DNA from: Cruorifilaria tuberocauda
Lineage: Eukaryota > Nematoda > Chromadorea > Rhabditida > Onchocercidae
NCBI GenBank assembly: GCA_013365365.1
Contig: JABVXU010000136.1
Location: forward strand, 1 to 64,000
Reading direction: 5' to 3'
Length of the DNA stretch: 64,000 nucleotides
In this document: piece by piece, positions 44,101 to 55,394 of the stretch
How positions within the stretch are numbered: position 1 is the stretch's first letter
Layout of the letters: each line of letters starts with the position of its first letter
Made by a program: the position numbers and the translations under genes
Notes under the pieces: model-generated
Told to the model about the DNA's origin: nothing
Database searches by the model: none
What the model saw: the letters and a program-made list of their open reading frames with translations, nothing else

Positions 44101-44199
44101 TATAATTTTAAATTGAAGAACAAAGAATTTTCGAGACAAAGCTTGAAAACCACAAGCATACATTTAGCTTACAATTTTAAATTTAAGAACAAAGAATTT
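44101..44199. repeat. direct duplication of a 30-nt segment
   Basis: Segments 44101-44130 and 44170-44199 are the same 30 nt with two mismatches and the same orientation, 39 nt apart. Both end AACAAAGAATTT. Confidence 0.9.
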
Positions 44200-44513
44200 A
44201 TTCATTCTTCCTTTCCTCGCTTTTTCAGCGACATTGGGCGTTATCTGGTAAAAAACTCCCCGATAACGCTTAATAATCGGTAAATTCGTAGACGATTTCC
44301 TTATTCGGAAATCAATTTTGTTCAAAAGTTACCAACTACAGTAGCTATTTTGATATAAATTGAGGACGCTTATTATCACACGCTGAAAAATCTTATGGTC
44401 GTTCCTTCTCACTTTTCGCGTTTGAAGTGACTGAAGTGACAAGTAAAAATAAGACGATATGATCCATAAAGGTACTAAAATTTTATAAAGGAAATACAAA
44501 ATGCTACTCGTAC

Positions 44514-44576
44514 ATTAATAATAACGTATGAGTAGTATGAATAATAATAACGTATGAATAATAACATATGAGTAGC
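44514..44576. repeat. imperfect AATAATAACGTATGA tandem array
   Basis: Three or four irregular copies of a unit built from AATAATAACGTATGAGTAG. Non-coding minisatellite-like tract. Confidence 0.8.
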
Positions 44577-45246
44577 GTCCCCTTTTTTTTCAATCATTTC
44601 GAGAACTAATAAAATAAGTACGTCAAAAACTGTAATTCTGGAAGGTAGTCTGAAAAGAGTTTTTTGGAAAGCGAAACAAGATCTCATTGTGACCAATATG
44701 TTTTAAATATAAACTTGAAAAAATTCGATTGATGTAAGACGTATACTATGAGAGAAAGAGAGAGAAAAAGATGGAAACTAGAACATGAAAAGTTTATTTA
44801 GATGGCTACGTGTCCAAATAAAGTTTTAGCTATTTGTTTTTTTTCTGAACGAAACAATACATGAGTCCTCCTATACATTATATAGTAATGAAGGTGTTAC
44901 AATATTTGATCAAAATATGAAAGATGAAGTTTTATGGACAAGGGGTACAATAATGGGTACAATCGAGAAATCAGCGAGAAAGACTCAATTAAAAGCAATC
45001 TTATTCCAAGATGAGTAGTAAAATTTCATCGACATTTATCTCTTGCATAAATTACAAAGAGTGAAGAGATAAAATCGTTACAATTATATATGAGGTATAA
45101 GTTACAAGTTTCCAAATCATAGGCCCAAATCCTTCACATGTCCAATAATAACCATATTCTGGATTTCGGGAAGACCATAATTTTCGTTATGGTCCAGTCA
45201 TGATCGACTAGACCATCATCATGGTGTTCTACTGAAATTATTGCAT

Positions 45247-45425
45247 GGGTGTTTGGGTGTGTCCGTGTCTGTCCGCGTCTGTCCGCCTGTGTGTCTGTCT
45301 GCGTCTGTCCGTATTTGCTTTCTATATCTGTCTGTGTCTGTACATATTTGTATGTGTATGTATGTTGTGTCCGTGTATGTGTATGTATGTGTGTGTGTGC
45401 GTGTGCGTATGCGCGTGTCTATGCA
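45247..45425. repeat. GT/GTCC-rich simple repeat
   Basis: About 180 nt made of GTGT, GTCC, GTCT and GTAT units. Three overlapping plus-strand frames read Cys/Val/Ser over it and are artefacts. It ends about 160 nt before the Acinus start. Confidence 0.95.
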
Positions 45426-45585
45426 TCGCTTACAAACTGATTTATGCTTGGGGGGAGGTTTGTTACCCTAGTAATTCTTGATGTAGCAGTTTTTTTTCTC
45501 ATTTAATTTTTCCGTGAGTTGGAATAGGGATACATGCAGAGCAGATCATTATATTACCATATTTGTGATAGTTACAGTGTTATAA

Positions 45586-48500
45586 ATGTGTGATGAAAGC
45601 GAACCATCTATCGGAGGTCGTCCGATTTCGGAGATGAAGGTGGTGGAGCTAAAAGAGGAGCTGGGGAAGCGGGGGTTATCCAAAATCGGCAATAAGAACG
45701 CTCTTCATGAGCGACTCAAAGAGGTTAACATTTTTTTTCTTTGAAATTGCTTTCCCTTTTATAATAATATTTGATCATTGCACGGATTGCTTTCTTTATC
45801 TGATATTTTTCTCCCATAACCACTACTACATCTCTATTGAGAGGCATCGGATATCGTTTCCTGATTTACGTGATGACCTGATTTCTGTAGTTTTGAACGA
45901 CTGGATATCTTTCCTTGGTATCTTAATGTCTTTGTATGATTTTTTATGATATAATTATCTTTGGCTCTGAAGGATCTGACATATTCTGAATGCTAACTAA
46001 AGAGAAGCAGTAATGCATTAAGTCCTTCCGTTGGTGATATTATGAAACTTCATTACCGCTGCAAAGCATAGCGAAATGTCCATTCTTCCTAATCCCGTGA
46101 TTTAAGGGACTTTTTTTTGTGAGAGAACGTATTATCATTGCAATGCAATAATGCAAAAACTACATAGGTATCTTTTGCAATTTAGTTTCGTCTTGTTCGG
46201 CATATTCTTTCGGCCTAACTACTTTCTCCTAATTTCTTTCTTGTTATCATTAATACACTCTACTGTTTTTTTGACACTTTTCCTTGTTTTCTACATGTTA
46301 ATTATCAGAGAAGTTTCAGTATTTGTTGACGGAACTAACTGCAAAGTGTGAGAGCGAAGTGCAGTCAACAGCTATAGAAAGTCCACAAAGGGATTTGGTT
46401 AGTAAATTCTAAACGTGATGGAATATTTTGGGGAATTTATACAACCTTTCCAAATCGCTTACTTTAATTTTGTTGTAGACTTCACCACCCAATCCATTAG
46501 TTGCGGAATATTTAGCAAAACAACAGACTGCTTTACGCGAGGCGCGCAAAGATGCAGGTTTGTTATTTTCCGGGATTTAGTTTGATATAGGCGTTTTCAT
46601 ACTGAACTTTTAAGATATTTAGGCCTCCCTAAATAACATTAATTAGTGATATGATTTTCAGAAGCAGTTCGCAGAGCTTCTTCTGGCGATGATGCATCGC
46701 CAATACGCGAAAAGTCCATTTCTGTTATGCGTCGTTCTCGACGTGGACGTAATGCAGCTACTGTTGTTCAGAAACCTTCAGAATCCACAGTAACTAGTGA
46801 AACTGAACAGGTCTTGATTTACAGTACAGTATGCAAATTTTAATATACTAGGATATGGTAGGTTGGCATAGAAGAGAGTAACGAATAAATCAAATGAATT
46901 TTCATATAGTTGGACATGCATTTCAAGTTAAGCATTTTCACTTCATAATTCTTTTTAAAGGATTTGATGGAAGCGGACAGTTTCCAGGAGAGTGTGGAAG
47001 CGCAGTCGAATATTCATAACATTGAAGAAACTGAAAATGATAGCGGTGCTTCACTTGAAGTTTTTAAAAAGCAAACGGATGTTAGAGTTGATTCCATGTC
47101 GATGGCTGTGAAGATAAAGACATCGGAAGAAGTCGAACGGACAGAAACGGAATATGATGAAACGCGACTGATTACTGATCAGCACTCGGTAGATATCGAA
47201 GAGAGATATTCAGCAAGTACTAAGGATATAAGCGAAGAACGCGAATTACAAAAGCAGCATGAAGATTCTGTGTCAGATGGGACTAGCAGTGACACGGGCA
47301 CATCGAGGTACTTTCCGTTATCACTTCTCGATGTATTTATTTCAAGGGACTTTTAAGAACATGGTTTTACAAAAAGTGAAATTCGTTATTTTTGGCAGAT
47401 TGTATCCTGAGTGTTAAATAAGCCAAACTTTTTCTTCATGCTATCTCTGACAACTTATAAGAAGTGTTAATATTAATCTATGTTTTTTTTTTATTTCTAG
47501 CCGAAGTCGGAGCGAGGCAGCAGATGACTCAAATGCATCTTGGGAACAAATGCCCGCAGATTTGGAGGAATTATCGAATCAAGAAGTGGTAAGTTGGCAA
47601 ATAGGGAGTGAGGTGTGCAACGTTAAGAGAATGAGAAAGCGAAAACATTATCACTCGAATAATATAGCTATAGAATGGATTAAGATTACATTCTTTGTAA
47701 AAGGCATCGAATTACTTTTATCATTTATCAGGAATATGTTTGAATCCCACAGATTCTTTACTGTTAGTCTCCTAATGATAACGAGTTTGAAATATAGGGA
47801 AATTCGGCAGTAAGCTACTCTCATTTGCAAGAAGAACATAAATAGCATCAAGTTAGAATTGAAATACTATTTCTTTTTTAATAGCTTAATTTTTTCATTA
47901 TTTATAGTTGTACATTTATAGATGGAAGCAGTTGACGATGCATCAGAGAAGATTGTAGAGTGCACAAAGGGTAATTCAGCTATGCAAATTAGAAGCATGT
48001 TTTTTCTATACTTTTTCTGAAAATACCAATAGGTTATGCATTGATTTCCTTGTAAATAATTACTGATGGCCTCTCGAACTAGAGCCTAAGATATCACCAG
48101 TTTTCAAGTGCTGTAATATTATCACATGGTTATTATTTATAGTTTATGCATCATTTTAATACTCTTCATTTTAGCAAAAATAACTACTCAAGAGAAAAAA
48201 CGTCGTTGGAAACCATCTGGAGCAGCGCATTCTACAAGCAGTGTTATCACTGTTTCAGTTACAAAACGTAAGGGAGAAGAAATTGAAATAGATGAGCAGG
48301 AGGATGTGCCCGACACTCATGCTGCGGATTTCAAAGAAGAATTATCCGATACAAAAGATAGAATGGAAGAGCTAGATTATGAAGAACCAATGCAAAGTTC
48401 AATTGCTGAAGTAGCTGAAGAAGTTAAAGTGAGGAATAAGTTTTATTTGATGATTTTCCTTCCAATCTCCATGAGGCTTTTTTTTATTAATTAGTTGTAG

Positions 48501-50872
48501 TTATGTGTATTAAGAAGTCATTTTTATCATGTTGATGTCTTTGGCATATTGCAGGCCGAGGAAATATCTGAAAGACGTAAGGAGAGAACATTCGAAAGGG
48601 ATGAAAGGCATGCGAAACGCTCAGGTGTGTATATTTCTGATATGAGTCCTTATCGCTTAGTAGGTCATTAGTTTCAAAATCACAGAGATTGATAGAGAAA
48701 AATGGCTTGTAAGATATTGGAGTTAGTGCAATTGTGCAGTTGAATGTGGAAAATTGTTAGTTGAGAACATGACAATAAAAAATTATTGGAGAAAATTTAT
48801 CAATTCATAAAATTGCAGATTTGAAATTGTTTAGAGCCAGTAATTTTGATGGATATGCCTGCATGATTACATCAGGCATTAAGTCATTGCATTATCAAGT
48901 GTCGGAGTGAGCTTATTAATTTTACACACCTTATTTCCACCTTATTTCTAATCCTTTAGATATAATTTCTTTTCAAAGGGTAACTTTGGTATTAGTACTT
49001 GTTGTGTACCTTTATTTGATTGGTTTTCAAAAATGCTTTATTTTTTAGGAGCACCGTGTATATCTAATCGTTCACCGACTCCGGATAAACAACTTGAAAG
49101 TCATACAACAGTGGACGGTTTCGTGCGTGAACGAAGAGTATCACCGGCGCGATATCCAGTTAATCAGGTCAAGCTCTTAATGCTGAAATAATGTTACTGT
49201 GTGCAGAATTTTACAAAAACTTTTTTCTATCGAGCCATACTGTATTACTTTTTTCTTTTAAATTGTCGAGACTTTTTCGTTATAAAATTTTGTCTTCTTT
49301 TATTTGATTTCTTATTGAGTAATTTTCTTGTATGATAATTTGTCATTAATAGTACAATGAGGACAAATAATTTTTTATTTATATAGCTTATCGTAAAATA
49401 AAAGAAAAATCGTTGCATCCATTTATGGACTACTTTCAGGTGATAATGATAAGACAACTTACTCGTCCCTACACAGTTAAGCAGTTACAGCAGCTACTTT
49501 CAACGTTCGGGACAATAGTTGAAGGGGGTTTCTGGATCGATAATATTAAATCCACATGCATTGCAAAAGTAATTTTTCAATAATTTAGATATAATATGAA
49601 TATGTGTCATTTTTCATTGTGCTTACTCGTAATTGTTATTGCAATGGTTTGTTTACAGTATTCAACTGTGGAAGAAGCTATTGTAGCTCGAGGACGTCTT
49701 CATAATGTTGTGTGGCCTCCCTGTAGTCCAAAAACTTTAAAAATAGACTATTCGGATGATGCGAATGTAAGAATAATTCATTCTTTGTATTTAAAATAGT
49801 GGTAATGTGAATTCCTTGCAAATTTGATTAGGAGCCTTTATTTCAGCTTACCAAACACCTTGTTGCTGACCAGTCACAAAGTGATCAAACAATAAAAGGA
49901 AGTATAGAAACAGCAAAATCACCTTCTGGGAGCTCAGCTCCAATTCTCCGTGTATCCTTATCTGTTGATGAAAAACGTAGGCATGTACTGCCAACCAATC
50001 AAAATGAGGTAGGGAAGGATTTGGATAAAAGAGAACGAGAAGGGCATGGACATCGAGGACGTAAACGCTCTGCTTCACCATTAGGAGTATTTTTTTAAAT
50101 GTGTTTTGGGAATTGTTTCATGTCTTATCTGTATTGGGTTGTCTTTATATTCTTTTTACAGTTAATGTCGAACGTATGAAACCTGATATCATAGCAGTTC
50201 TTTTCATTTTTTGAATAAAATTTTGATTCACAGCATTCGGAGACGAAAAGGAAGCGCGAACGAAGATCTCCAGGGAGGGATGAACGTCGTCGTACTGTTT
50301 CGCCTGAATTGAAACCGAACGGTTAGTTTTGATAATTGTTGCTATTTTAATATTAATAGGAGTGAACTGTTTTAACAACCTTTATTTGAAACTTTTCGTC
50401 GTTTATAGAACCGGAGAAGCGTGTTAAAACGGCGGACGAATTATTTTTGAAGACAAAAGCGCAACCGGCTGTTTATTATCTACCACTTACTGAAGAGCAG
50501 GTTCATTTTAATACACTCGCAAACAAATCTTTTAGTTTTGCCTGCTCGAATAAATTATCGATAATGAGTATGAATATTATGTGAGATTCTCATAGTCATT
50601 TTTCACTATGTCTTTAGATTGTTGAACGCACCAAACGGAAAGCTGTAGAAGCGGACCTAGCAAAAAAAGTTTCTCAAAATGGGTCCACGAAGCGAAAGGA
50701 AAAAGATGAACCAGTGAAAGAAAAAATTAACACGAGCAAACGTATCGGCGCTAGATCTCCTCCTTCACGTCGGCGCTCACGCACCCCACCATCCCGTCGA
50801 CGATCACACACTCCCGGGGGGCAACGTGATCGGCGACATTCCAGATCCCGATCACCACGCCGTCGTCGTTAG
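45586..50872 (+). CDS. acin-1: Acinus (ACIN1 homologue), ASAP-complex subunit
   Basis: Sixteen exons: 45586-45723, 46320-46397, 46479-46557, 46662-46810, 46961-47307, 47501-47588, 47922-47970, 48175-48428, 48555-48624, 49049-49167, 49440-49568, 49659-49766, 49847-50086, 50234-50321, 50409-50500, 50618-50872. All phases agree: 760 residues. A SAP DNA/RNA-binding domain lies at about 13-50 (MKVVELKEELGKRGL...ALHERL, joined to KEYLLTEL). Acidic and Arg-rich middle. RRM at about 458-536 (RQLTRPYTVKQLQQLLSTFG...GGFWIDNIKSTCIAKYSTVE). RNPS1-SAP18-binding motif at about 650-676 (TADELFLKTKAQPAVYYLPL). RS-rich tail ending SRSPRRRR. This order is specific for Acinus, which joins RNPS1 and SAP18 in the ASAP complex on spliced mRNA. 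A GTTACAG acceptor at 45571-45577 sits 8 nt before the ATG: a likely SL trans-splice site. Confidence 0.94.
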
Positions 50873-52787
50873 GCCGCCGCACCCCGTAAGGTGACAAATG
50901 ATGCAGCCAGTATTTTAAACTTTCTAATCTTTTTTCTTTCCCTATGATTCACTTTATGAGACTTTTAACTCCGCACTTCGAAGCTTTTTTTGATTTTTAC
51001 TTGCCTGAACCGCCCTTCATTTTCATATCCTGAAAATCTGGTCCCTAAACTGCTGAAAATTTCAATAGTTTCGCTGCTCATCTCGTCTACCTTCTCACCA
51101 TTTTCACTACCATATTTTCCTTTTCCGACCCTTAACGCCTTCTGATGTCTTATGTATCTTTTATTTATGTAGCTCCTTATTTAAGGTACAGAATTCCCTT
51201 TACCTTTTTATTTTTGTTGAAATTGCTCGTCAGGCCTTCAGAATTCGCTGCAGTTAATGTTTGCGGAGCAAGCACAGAATTGATGAACAGAAATGGAGGT
51301 GATGTTCGTAAGCAAACTATGAGACGCGGTCTCACCTCAGCGTCTGAAGTCACCATCGAATGCGCAGGAAAAGACGATTTCATGTTGGTTCAACAGTGAA
51401 AGACTGATCTTCGCAAGGTCCTAACTTCCTCCATACAGCGGTGCCAAAAGAGAAAGACGTTGTTAAAGCATTGATTTGCGTTAAATCTTGGCATAATTAC
51501 TAGTTGTGGTACATTGGGCATTCAATATTACATATGGGTGTCGCTCATTCAGCTCCACGTGTGGTTGATCGTAAGCGTATGGTTCTCTTTGTTTCTAATA
51601 AAGTTATTTTTGTGTTAATACACAATTTTCTTTAAAAAATTGCTAAAATTTTACATTTTCAAATCTCATTTTCTTCGCTAGCTTTACGTTTCACAATAAT
51701 TTACGAATAATGAAATTGACCATCCTATATTTATATGGATACAACATGTCTTATCGATTGATATATAATTATGTCCGAAGTAGTCAAAATGTAAGTCAGA
51801 ATATCTCTAGATTGAAATCAAATCACCTTAAATGGTAAGATCAGGGTAATTAACGGAGATTAAATTAACTTTTTTTACCTCTATTATTTTTATTATCCTT
51901 GCACGTATGTCTGCTAAATCATTACTGCTAAGGTTATCATCGATTTCGAACTATTAGGATGATGTAATAAGATGAAGTTAACGGTTAACGTTAATCTGGC
52001 AGATTCAGCAGATTTTATTGATGATCATCAGGTGATGAATGTTTTCTTTACGATATCCGAACTCGCCTAAAAGTCGTTAGAAAGTGCATCGATGATCTAA
52101 ATATTCCTTCCACTGATTATGAACTCAGGCTGAATGTTTTGGGATGGCCCATTCTATATTGTTAAAATTTCGGTATGGTAAGGTTATTTGTTTTGTTGGC
52201 TTGGTATTAACGGTTGATCAACATGTTATTGTGCCCAGCGTTTCGATTCCAAAAGTGATCCAACATGATGACAATTTTATGACGGGTACTGCAGAATATT
52301 TGAAAATAATGGTTCTGTTTATTTGTGCGCATTTTTTTCGTTTATTTTTGCTTCATATTATTCCTTAATTTTTTAGTGCTTAACAATCTTATTCAGTTAC
52401 ACGTAGATCGTAATTGGAAGCCATTGTATGGATTTCATTAGATAAGTAAAAGGATTTTACGATGTTAATCAGATTTTTTGGCTATTAAATGCCTAAAAAT
52501 TTTATTACAGAGAGGTATTCAAATAAGACAAATTTAAGGACTCCGTTAGCTGATCACACCCATTGGTAGTAACATCATGGAATAAATAGAGAAATCGTTA
52601 AAATTGCTAAGTATGTAATAAAAGAATTTCTCCTACTTTAAACTTCTAAATTTTCAAGAATTCTCCGGACTTTCTATTTCAGTGGTGTTAAAATGATTTC
52701 ATATAGGAAAAGGAAATTTTATCAGAAGTTAAAATTTTGAGAAATCTTCGATTTTTGAAAGAGAATAGCTGTGCAAATTGAGAGAAG
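50873..52787. other. Acinus 3' untranslated region and convergent intergenic DNA
   Basis: The first 730 nt are less AT-rich and probably form the Acinus 3' UTR, with an AATAAA at 51597-51602. The open frame at 51145-51399 lies in it and has no domain. From 51.7 to 52.4 kb there are scattered coding-like strings (for example DIRTRLKVVRKCIDDLNIPS near 52050) that I could not join in phase. No gene is called. Confidence 0.55.
51597..51602 (+). terminator. AATAAA poly(A) signal, probably of Acinus
   Basis: First clear AATAAA after the Acinus stop codon, followed by a T-rich stretch. The position is inferred from sequence only. Confidence 0.45.
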
Positions 52788-54342
52788 TCAGATTTTTTTA
52801 CTAGTCGTCTCGACTACTTCACGCGCGTGTTCAGCATCTTGAAGGATGAATTTCGGCAGAACGGATTCGACTCCTGGTTTTGTTAGATCTGCACCATTGA
52901 AATTCAAGCAAATCATGTAATCAATAATCGTTTTTTGTGGATTTTTTGAATGGATTCGAAAATGACCATTGTTAAGCAATAAATTACCTCTGAAATAAGA
53001 ATTTCCAAATTGAACGGAAGTATATCGTAATTAATAAATCCCCCAATTTACTAATGTTGTTACCCGTTTGCTTTGCCATCGCTTAATCATTACATCCAGT
53101 TTTCTCCAATTATCAGTAAATTTCACCTTGTTTTTCGGTTTCATAACTTCGTGCTGCTTCAATGATATCACCATCAATGTGACGATAAATATGTGTGGTT
53201 ACGAAATCTCGGCCTTTCACCAAGCCTGAATCCTTCATTGCATACTATAAAAGCAGCGGATTAGTGATATATCCTACAAAGTGTACGGAAAAGTTTTTCA
53301 CGTGGCATATCCGAAGTAGTCTGGAAACTTTTTATTTAAATTATAACGATTAAAGTAAAAGTAGTAACAGTTAAACCGCGTACATATAAAATGGTAGCAA
53401 AAATAAAAAGAAAAAAAAAACAAACAAACCAGGAGTGTAAAACTTCGCATCTGCAAGTCTTGTCAAATATATTTTATTCACTTTATTCTCGCTCTGTAGC
53501 TTCAACCTTCCATTGTTTCAAATTCAGGCGTATTTATGACACTTAGCGTTTCATTCATTGCATTTGCCGCATCATTTAAAGCTTTCTCATACTGAAATAT
53601 GAAAATATTATTTCTTTGAGCTAGTTAAGCGGTAGTTTTGCTGAAAGATTTAATAATTTTTTATTCTTCACATTTTAGCAATTTGTGCAAAAATAAAAGG
53701 GGTTTCAGTGTATATATAATGTTAAGATTGCAGCTTAATTCATATAAACTTTTATTAAGACTGGGACTTGTTCATAACAATTCTTTTATACATTAAGCAA
53801 TGGAAGTAAGAGCGAATCACAAAAAAAATGATACAGTTTCCTCTAAAAGAGGAATACAGTGAATATCAGAATGAATATACCTTTTCATGTTCTGGTTTAA
53901 GATCGGTGACAACACCAGCAATTGTAATAAGAATGGTCATTATTGTCCGTTTTTCCAGTAACTGTTAAAATAGTATGATTTAATTGATTGGATTATCTTG
54001 AGACCGTTGAATATCTCAGATAGTAATTTGATTGCAAATTTGCTAAAATCTTTGCAACCGAGAAAAAAACTGCAGTAAGCATAATTGTCTCAAATGTGCT
54101 AATTATCAGCAAATTGCAAGAGTAAGACTTTTCACAATAATTTTATGCAAGGGTTATGGAAGTTTCATTGAAAAATTATAAAAAATTTTAAATGGGATAT
54201 TTTATACTAACTGATGAAAACCATTAGGAAACATCAGTAAACCGTATTTTTTCATAAATTCAGTAGATATTGGTGTCATAAGACGAAAGTATGTCAATGT
54301 TCTCGTTCGATTTCGAATACAACAACATAAGAACAATGACAT
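52788..54342 (-). CDS. START-domain (lipid-binding) protein, middle missing or unresolved
   Basis: Recognised exons in minus order: 54208-54342, 53881-53961, 53507-53591, 53127-53244, 52788-52987. The first three join in phase (MSLFLCCCIRNRTRTLTYFR...LLEKRTIMTILITIAG...YEKALNDAANAMNETLSVI). The last two join in phase and carry the end of a START domain: DSGLVKGRDFVTTHIYR, IIEAARSYE, then FRIHSKNPQ, DYMICLNFNGADLTKPGVES and the C-terminal helix VLPKFILQDAEHAREVVE. Exon 3 ends in phase 1 but exon 4 starts in phase 0, and the 262 nt between them cannot hold the roughly 100 residues of START that should be there. START proteins of this kind bind sterol or phospholipid in a helix-grip fold. Either the domain has been cut down (pseudogene or shortened protein) or an exon lies where I cannot see it. 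Low-phase candidates near 53390-53450 are not convincing. Confidence 0.6.
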
Positions 54343-55394
54343 TGTTTTTTCTCATTTAACCTTTCCAAAAAAGATAATAGGGGTGGTATTGTGGAAGATG
54401 TAGCAGAAATCGAGAAAAATGCTATTAATCAATTAATTAAAAGAACGAGTAGCTAATTTATTATTATAAATCAAAAATGGTGAATTATATCATATCATAG
54501 TTATTATCAGAAGGAAAACGAAAGGGCGAAAGAGAAGAAATATGAGACTAAAATGACAAATTGACGATATTCCATCATTCATTTCTTCTCTTATTCAGTA
54601 GCAATCAAGAACGTTGAAGTGGAATTTCCTTCTTCCTTGTTGTATATACGCGGTTATACAGCAAATTCCTTCATTCATTTCTCTTTAAACAACTTTTCGT
54701 TTTCTGCAAAAAGTCGGATGCTCGTATTCTTTCCATCTTCTACTTATGCAGATTCCCGCACTGCTATCCACGATCCTACGATCATATCATATAGCTGAGG
54801 GAAATGACGGGGATCTATCTTCGTATGTCGAGATATTTCTATGTCAATGCATTTGTATATGTGTACGTATTTGCATGTGGATGTATGTGTATGTGTATGC
54901 GTGTAAACATTTTAAATTTATTGTTTCATTATAATGTTACGGTTGTTAGCAGTTTTTGTTAGAAAATCAAACTGTGTTGTTTATTGAATTTGATTGAAAA
55001 CAATTTAATTTAATTTATTTTAAGATAAATTAATTTAAAAAAGAAGGGTAAGGGAAATAAAAAGGAATACATTTTATGTAATGTAAGGAAATTAATAGAT
55101 TTTAATTTTTATATATTCATTAAATCACTTGGCAGACAATTCAATCATGTTAAAGTGCATTAATTCATTTCATCTAAAAAGTTATAATCTAAAAAGCTTG
55201 ACTAAAAATTAAACTAATAAAAGATATGACATTAAGATAACCGTATCATCGAAAAAATCAATAATTTGAATCAATAGTCAATAGAATGCCTACTTAACTA
55301 TAGTGGTAAATTTATCGATCCTAACATGGATTATTCATTGATTTCTGTTTCAGCCATTTTATCAATCATTATTTTATTTTATACTTAAATAATT
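54343..55394. other. intergenic region
   Basis: Between the START gene and the U2AF35-like gene, both on the minus strand. Contains a GTATGT/GTGTAT-rich tract at about 54840-54905 that gives a spurious Cys/Val reading, and AT-rich DNA. Nothing coding seen. Confidence 0.65.

Larger units (their letters stand above)
42915..45585. other. intergenic region between RAD54 and Acinus
   Basis: About 2.7 kb holding the RAD54 3' untranslated region, an ATGT/GTGT microsatellite at about 43098-43146, the SL1 copy at 43855-43876, a direct duplication at 44101-44199, an AATAACGTATGA-type tandem array at about 44514-44576 and a long GT/GTCC-rich tract at 45247-45425. No coding exon recognised; open frames at 43398-43771 and 44020-44283 lack motifs. 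Confidence 0.7.

Noticed and set aside
45241..45481. Three overlapping Cys/Val-rich open frames
   Set aside because: All three read the GT/GTCC simple repeat in different frames; no real protein is indicated.
51145..51399. 84-codon plus-strand frame after Acinus
   Set aside because: No domain, no splice context, and it lies between the Acinus stop and a poly(A) signal, so it is best read as 3' UTR.
52050..52368. Coding-like strings downstream of Acinus (DIRTRLKVVRKCIDDLNIPS and a hydrophobic frame)
   Set aside because: They could not be joined in phase to each other or to an ATG with a donor near 51770, so no gene is called.
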